A stretch of DNA of 25,135 bases from contig CAJWGQ010000017.1 of the NCBI GenBank assembly GCA_913041025.1, forward strand, positions 1 to 25,135. Reading direction: 5' to 3'. The notes below the pieces were generated by a model. It was not told the DNA's origin and ran no database searches. It was given only the letters and a program-made list of their open reading frames with translations. Shown one piece after another: positions 21,544-25,135 of this stretch; position 1 is the stretch's first letter; every line of letters starts with the position of its first letter. A program made the position numbers and the translations under genes. The DNA is from an uncultured Gammaproteobacteria bacterium. GTDB lineage: Bacteria; Pseudomonadota; Gammaproteobacteria; Pseudomonadales; Azotimanducaceae_A.

Positions 21544-22800
21544 TCATTTTAACTTATAACGAATCGGTAAACTTTTTAATCCTCCAACGAAGGTTGCTTG
21601 CGTGTATTTTGGCTCTCCAGCGAGCTCAATGTCTTCAAGTCGCGATAGTAATTTTTTAAACAAGATAGACATCTCCATTCGGGCAAGATGTTGTCCAAGG
21701 CAAACATGCGCTCCAAATCCAAAGGCGATTTGCTTTGCCTCATTTCTGTCCACCTTGAAGTCAAAGGGATTATCAAAGACCTCCTCATCTCGATTAGCTG
21801 AGGGGTACCAAAGGATGACGGACTCTCCTTCTTGTATTTGAGCACCTCTGAGAGTGTAGTCTTGGGTCGCGGTCCTCATAAAGTGTCGAACGGGCGTGAC
21901 CCATCTGATTGTTTCATCGATGAATGTGGGCATCAATTTATCTAAATTGCTTTTTAACTTCTCCATCTCTGCGGGGTTGTCCATTAGAGCCAGCAAGCCA
22001 CCGGAAACAGACGAGGACGTCGTGTCGTGACCTGCGGTGGCTACAATCATATAGTAGCCGTTCGTTTCGAGCTCGGGTGGACTTTCGCCATCTATCTTGG
22101 AGTTGGCGATTAGGGACGCAAGATCTTCAGTTGGATTTTTTCTCCTGTTGATTGTCAGCTCGTTAAAATAATTTTCGAAATCTCCAACTACATTCATGAT
22201 TTCCATTGGCTCAAAGGATCGAGCTATATCAGGGTCGGTACCTCCGAATAATTCTTGAGTGAGCTTAAGCATCAACGGTTCATCTTCTTTGGGAATACCT
22301 AGGATTGTCATGATTACGCGTAGTGGGTACCAGATGGCCAGATCTTTTACGAAATCACATTCTCCTCCAAGGTTATCAAGCCGTTCGATGTATTCGTCGG
22401 CCAGCGCTTCGATTTCACCTTGTAGCTTCCTCAGGTTCGTGCCCATGAACCAGCCCTGGGTTAGTCGTCGATACTTCATGTGATCAGGATCGTCCATTTG
22501 GACTAGAGACCTCACCAGATGTTTTCGTCCTGACAATTGTTGAGCTACTGCATTAACCATCTTGGGTCCCAACACAGGTCTGGGATCATTAATAAAGACA
22601 CTTTTGTTCTGCTCGACCTCTTTAATATCATGGTATTTAGTGACGTTCCAGAAGGGGTCAAATCCATCGGGTTCTGTTAGTCGGAGAGGGTCGTTTTCTC
22701 TTAACCACTTCAGCTGACCATGGATCCAATCCTCGTTGGCCCAATTTTCAGGTTTAATTAGGCCCTCGTCTAATTCAGGCGAAGAGGTAAGAATTTCCAT
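21544..22800 (-). CDS. Cytochrome P450
   Basis: A 418-residue soluble bacterial P450. The oxygen-binding I-helix motif AGHDTTSS (256-263), E296-x-x-R299 of helix K, and the haem loop FGFGAHVCLG with C367 as thiolate ligand are intact. It hydroxylates an unidentified lipophilic substrate and needs a ferredoxin and reductase, neither of which is in the window. GGAGAAG precedes the ATG at 22800. The upstream neighbour in the same direction is a secreted four-cysteine protein, 60 bases away with a hairpin between, so partial co-transcription is likely. The chain has no membrane anchor. Family-level resemblance is to class I bacterial terpene/steroid/fatty-acid hydroxylases. Confidence 0.93.
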   Translation of the reverse strand: MEILTSSPELDEGLIKPENWANEDWIHGQLKWLRENDPLRLTEPDGFDPFWNVTKYHDIKEVEQNKSVFINDPRPVLGPKMVNAVAQQLSGRKHLVRSLVQMDDPDHMKYRRLTQGWFMGTNLRKLQGEIEALADEYIERLDNLGGECDFVKDLAIWYPLRVIMTILGIPKEDEPLMLKLTQELFGGTDPDIARSFEPMEIMNVVGDFENYFNELTINRRKNPTEDLASLIANSKIDGESPPELETNGYYMIVATAGHDTTSSSVSGGLLALMDNPAEMEKLKSNLDKLMPTFIDETIRWVTPVRHFMRTATQDYTLRGAQIQEGESVILWYPSANRDEEVFDNPFDFKVDRNEAKQIAFGFGAHVCLGQHLARMEMSILFKKLLSRLEDIELAGEPKYTQATFVGGLKSLPIRYKLK

Positions 22801-22830
22801 AGACTTCTCCGTTAATTTATTGGTGATTTA

Positions 22831-22853
22831 AGAGGGCCCGGGAAGAGCCCTCT
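22831..22853 (-). terminator. Intercistronic hairpin AGAGGGC/GCCCTCT
   Basis: A perfect 7-bp G/C-rich stem with a 9-base loop lies eight bases after the stop of the secreted-protein gene and 30 bases before the P450 start. On the minus strand it is followed only by TTAAAT, so it may terminate partially, or protect the upstream message and set the ratio of the two products. Confidence 0.55.
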
Positions 22854-22860
22854 GATGGGG

Positions 22861-23643
22861 TTAGTTCGGAGCTTTGTAGATATACTCTGCCGTATAGGAA
22901 GAGTCGCCATCACAATCCGCATAAGAACTGTAGTAATCGTTGATGCCGTCTCTACCGCCGCCATTAGCAATCCATTCTTCGTTAGCAAACATCTGGTTAA
23001 GACTGGTGAAGACATTCATATGAGCAAATCTACCCTGGGCATTTCCAGCACCTTGTCTTGGCACGATGACGCTCCAGGCTGCCGCCTGAAAACCGTCTTT
23101 ATTTGCCGCGAGCCATGAGTCGTGTTTTGCTTTTAGCTGTTGATAGGAGACTCCCGGTTTTGGAGTACACCAATTTAAGGTGATCACTCGTTCGTCCGTA
23201 GACATCATCTCGTCAACTTTAGTCATTTTTGGAGTGCCATAAGCCAGTTTGTTGTGACACTTCGCTGCGCTCTGGAAGTTACTGTAGGCCTTAGGTCCTT
23301 CAGATGTGTTAAGAAAGTCTGTCCAGGTTCTTCCTATTTCGTTTATTGGAGCGACAAACAAGTCTAGAAAATCTGCCGCAGGTGTGGCGGGAGTTCCATG
23401 AGAGTAAAAGGGGGTCAATCTCAATATTGAACCCTTCGACTCGATACTAGTAAGAACCTTTTCGATTGACCTGTTTACTTTATTCACGTCGCTCATTGTC
23501 TTACCGTCTCGTAGTTCGCAAATCTCAAATTGGATCCCAAAGTTGTTATCCAAGTTCATCCCACGGTAGTTCTCGCCGTGACCATCAGCAAGAACAGCAG
23601 CACTAAAGGGTAAAGCCAGCAGTAAAGCTATAATTTTTTTCAT
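22861..23643 (-). CDS. Secreted four-cysteine protein, uncharacterised family (paralogue of the gene at 11615)
   Basis: A 260-residue protein with a clear signal peptide (MKKIIALLLALPFSAAVLA, cleavage before DGHGEN). Its four cysteines are at 42, 129, 159 and 244, giving intervals 87, 30 and 85, closely matching its paralogue (84, 27, 85). The first half starts CELRDGKTMSDV and ends AAKC; the second starts WCTPKPGVSYQQL and ends SSYADC. This implies two related ~85-residue domains each bracketed by Cys. The predicted alternation of strands and helices is reminiscent of dimeric alpha-beta barrels, but no family is recognised. AAAGGA precedes the ATG. It is followed by the P450 gene on the same strand and is divergent from the SRPBCC gene. 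Confidence 0.75.
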   Translation of the reverse strand: MKKIIALLLALPFSAAVLADGHGENYRGMNLDNNFGIQFEICELRDGKTMSDVNKVNRSIEKVLTSIESKGSILRLTPFYSHGTPATPAADFLDLFVAPINEIGRTWTDFLNTSEGPKAYSNFQSAAKCHNKLAYGTPKMTKVDEMMSTDERVITLNWCTPKPGVSYQQLKAKHDSWLAANKDGFQAAAWSVIVPRQGAGNAQGRFAHMNVFTSLNQMFANEEWIANGGGRDGINDYYSSYADCDGDSSYTAEYIYKAPN

Positions 23644-23676
23644 TTTTTTCCTTTGTTATTTGAAGTTCCATAACTA

Positions 23677-23692
23677 TTTACAGCTAGTTGTG
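23677..23692 (-). promoter_or_regulatory. Motif shared with the paralogous secreted gene
   Basis: On the minus strand CACAACTAGCTGTAAA, 34-49 bases before the ATG, matches 13 of 16 bases with the motif at 12461-12476 upstream of the paralogue. Confidence 0.35.
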
Positions 23693-23816
23693 GTTTGGCT
23701 CTCGATCATAATGGCTGGGTATGCGGCATTGCAACGAAGCAATTTATTTGATTTGGCGTTGTTCAGCCAGTAAACGACGAGTAAGGTTGAATTATTGTTA
23801 AGTAGGGAGAGACCAC

Positions 23817-24236
23817 ATGGCGGAGGCAAAAGTAGTAGACTCAATCAAAGCGGATATCGAGGCTGTTTGGGCGGAGTTGGGTAATTTTTCAGGGGTTAAG
23901 GCTGGCCCTGGAATTGACTCAGTAGATTATGATGGAGAAGGTGTCGGCATGACCCGCTCTATCAACATGAGTAATGGGAGCGTGGTTGAACGATTAGACG
24001 TGCACGATTCGGAGAATAAGATTTTCACTTATTCCATCATCAATGAAGACTCCGTTTTACCTTTTGCCGATTATTCGGCCACTATCCGTTTAAGCGACAA
24101 TGGTGATGGGACTACCGGCGTGGACTGGACGGGACAATTTGAGTCCAGAGGCATAGAGGAAGAAAAAGCAGTTAAACTGGCTTCAGGCATATACGGTAAC
24201 GCGATCAATAACGCGAAGAAAGTATTGGAATCCTAA
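23817..24236 (+). CDS. SRPBCC-superfamily protein (polyketide-cyclase-like)
   Basis: A 139-residue START/Bet v 1-type fold. An N-terminal strand and helix (ADIEAVWAELGNFSG), a central beta sheet with VVERLDVHDSENKIFTYSII and a long C-terminal helix (EKAVKLASGIYGNAINNAKKVL) match the PF10604 polyketide cyclase/dehydrase-like group, which bind hydrophobic ligands in a deep cavity. No catalytic residues are assignable. GGGAGAG precedes the ATG. It is followed by an SDR dehydrogenase after 22 bases and, overlapping, a VOC protein, forming a likely three-gene operon for a hydrophobic substrate. Confidence 0.83.
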   Translation: MAEAKVVDSIKADIEAVWAELGNFSGVKAGPGIDSVDYDGEGVGMTRSINMSNGSVVERLDVHDSENKIFTYSIINEDSVLPFADYSATIRLSDNGDGTTGVDWTGQFESRGIEEEKAVKLASGIYGNAINNAKKVLES

Positions 24237-24258
24237 CCATTCTGGGATTGTTCATCTA

Positions 24259-25032
24259 ATGGGAAGAGTCGAAGGAAAGGTTGTTTTGATTACGGGTGCT
24301 GCTTCTGGTCTTGGTTTCGCTGATGCGCAACGATTAGCTGAGGAGGGTGCGTCGTTGGTGCTTACCGACGTTAATCGTGACGATGGAGAGGCGCTCGCCA
24401 GAGAAATTGGTGAAGGCGCTCTATTTATCGAGCAAGACGTCAGCGAAGAAGAGTCATGGGATTTGGTCATTGATCAAACTCTAAACCGGTTTGGGCGACT
24501 CGATGCGCTTGTTAATAACGCCGGTATCGCTCCTATTTCAGACATTGAGAAAACCACGACTCAAGAATGGCGAAGAGTGATGGGTGTCCATGTTGACGCG
24601 ACGTTCTTTGGCTGTCGGTCAGCCATCCCGATAATGACAAAGAGCGGAGGCGGCTCGATCATCAACATGTCTTCGATCGCTGCTTTGGTGGGTTTGTCTT
24701 CTTACCTTTCCTATTCTTCGGCCAAGGGCGCGATTCGCTCCATGACGAAGTCCATCGCGATGCACTGCATAGAATCGCGTAACAACATTCGTTGTAACTC
24801 AATTCATCCGGGAAGTATTTCTACGCCAATGGTCCATCAGGCTCTAGAGAGTCTGGCGGGTTTTAAGTTGATGGAGCAAGAAGACCCTGAGGCGACGAGA
24901 AAAAAAATGAGAATCGGCGAGCCCTTGGATATCGCGAATATGGTGTTGTTTCTGGTGTCGGACGAATCGAAACACCTGAACGGTGCCGAATTGGTGATTG
25001 ATCAAGGTGCTGTGTTGGGCACGCCATCCTAA
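24259..25032 (+). CDS. Short-chain dehydrogenase/reductase (SDR)
   Basis: A 257-residue classical SDR. The dinucleotide site T12-G-A-A-S-G-L-G19, the NNAG motif at 86-89, and catalytic S139, Y152-S-S-A-K156 are all present. An acidic residue, D37 after the second strand (LTDVNR), points to NAD(H) over NADP(H). It interconverts a hydroxyl and a ketone on an unknown compound. Ser/Tyr/Lys and PGSISTPM follow the FabG-like pattern, but the context is catabolic. It lies 22 bases downstream of the SRPBCC gene without a strong ribosome site; its stop overlaps the next start by one base (TAATG), so translational coupling is expected. Confidence 0.92.
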   Translation: MGRVEGKVVLITGAASGLGFADAQRLAEEGASLVLTDVNRDDGEALAREIGEGALFIEQDVSEEESWDLVIDQTLNRFGRLDALVNNAGIAPISDIEKTTTQEWRRVMGVHVDATFFGCRSAIPIMTKSGGGSIINMSSIAALVGLSSYLSYSSAKGAIRSMTKSIAMHCIESRNNIRCNSIHPGSISTPMVHQALESLAGFKLMEQEDPEATRKKMRIGEPLDIANMVLFLVSDESKHLNGAELVIDQGAVLGTPS

Positions 25033-25135
25033 TGGCCCTTCGAGGTTTGGTTCACGTCAATGTGAACTGCAGTGATTTTGATCGCTCGCTCAAATTTTAT
25101 GAGCTTCTCGGATTTAAAAAATACTTGGATGTGCC
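25032..25135 (+). CDS. VOC/glyoxalase-fold protein (N-terminus only)
   Basis: The frame begins at an ATG overlapping the SDR stop (TAATG) and runs off the window after 34 codons. LRGLVHVNVNCSDFDRSLKFYELLGFK is the typical first beta-alpha-beta of the vicinal-oxygen-chelate fold, with H8 a likely metal ligand. Members include glyoxalases, ring-cleaving dioxygenases and epimerases; the rest of the gene is needed to choose. The overlap ties it to the SDR. Confidence 0.8.
   Translation, partial: MALRGLVHVNVNCSDFDRSLKFYELLGFKKYLDV

Noticed and set aside
23728..23743. ATTGC-N6-GCAAT inverted repeat upstream of the SRPBCC gene
   Set aside because: Arms of only five bases; expected by chance.

Overview
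The window reads as chromosomal DNA of a free-living, probably marine, gammaproteobacterium. This is inferred from moderate GC content, a canonical Fur box, a DUF4389 protein, PPOX, P450 and CaiB/BaiF family members, and Shine-Dalgarno signals such as GGAG and GGGAG. It is dense with metabolic genes on both strands, mostly single genes or pairs in divergent and convergent arrangements. I see no rRNA, tRNA, CRISPR array, transposase, integrase or phage gene. No transcriptional regulator is encoded either, although several palindromic operator candidates are present.

Left part (1-11.2 kb): a CoA-centred catabolic region. It holds the start of an unidentified gene, a GFA-type zinc protein, a predicted exported cyclase-family hydrolase, and two divergent class III (CaiB/BaiF) CoA-transferases. 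One of these has lost about 38 residues of its small domain. Next come an N-acyl-D-amino-acid deacylase-type amidohydrolase, a DUF1330 protein, and a 793-residue protein made of two fused CaiB domains of which only the second keeps the catalytic Asp. Two crotonase-fold proteins follow, one with and one without the classical catalytic Glu pair, flanking a small membrane protein. Together these suggest activation, CoA transfer and hydration of an acyl-CoA substrate that cannot be named from sequence.

Middle part (11.2-16.6 kb): a previously unlisted 54-codon membrane protein with a tiny upstream ORF, a secreted four-cysteine protein, and a Fur box in front of a DUF4920 exported protein. Then come a PPOX-fold protein, and a nitroreductase divergent from an amidase-signature enzyme.

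Right part (16.1-25.1 kb): a TauD-type dioxygenase followed by a small PPOX protein, divergent from a formylglycine-type sulfatase across a perfect 7-bp-arm palindrome; this could be an organosulfur-scavenging module. Next are a MATE exporter, a DUF4389 membrane protein, a secreted SnoaL/NTF2-like protein, a cytochrome P450, and a second secreted four-cysteine protein paralogous to the one at 12 kb. The window ends with an SRPBCC protein, an SDR dehydrogenase and the start of a VOC-fold protein, in one direction.

The most novel-looking items are the paralogous secreted proteins with an apparent internal duplication, the double-CaiB fusion with a dead N-terminal domain, and the regulatory palindromes. 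No complete new defence or mobile system is evident.
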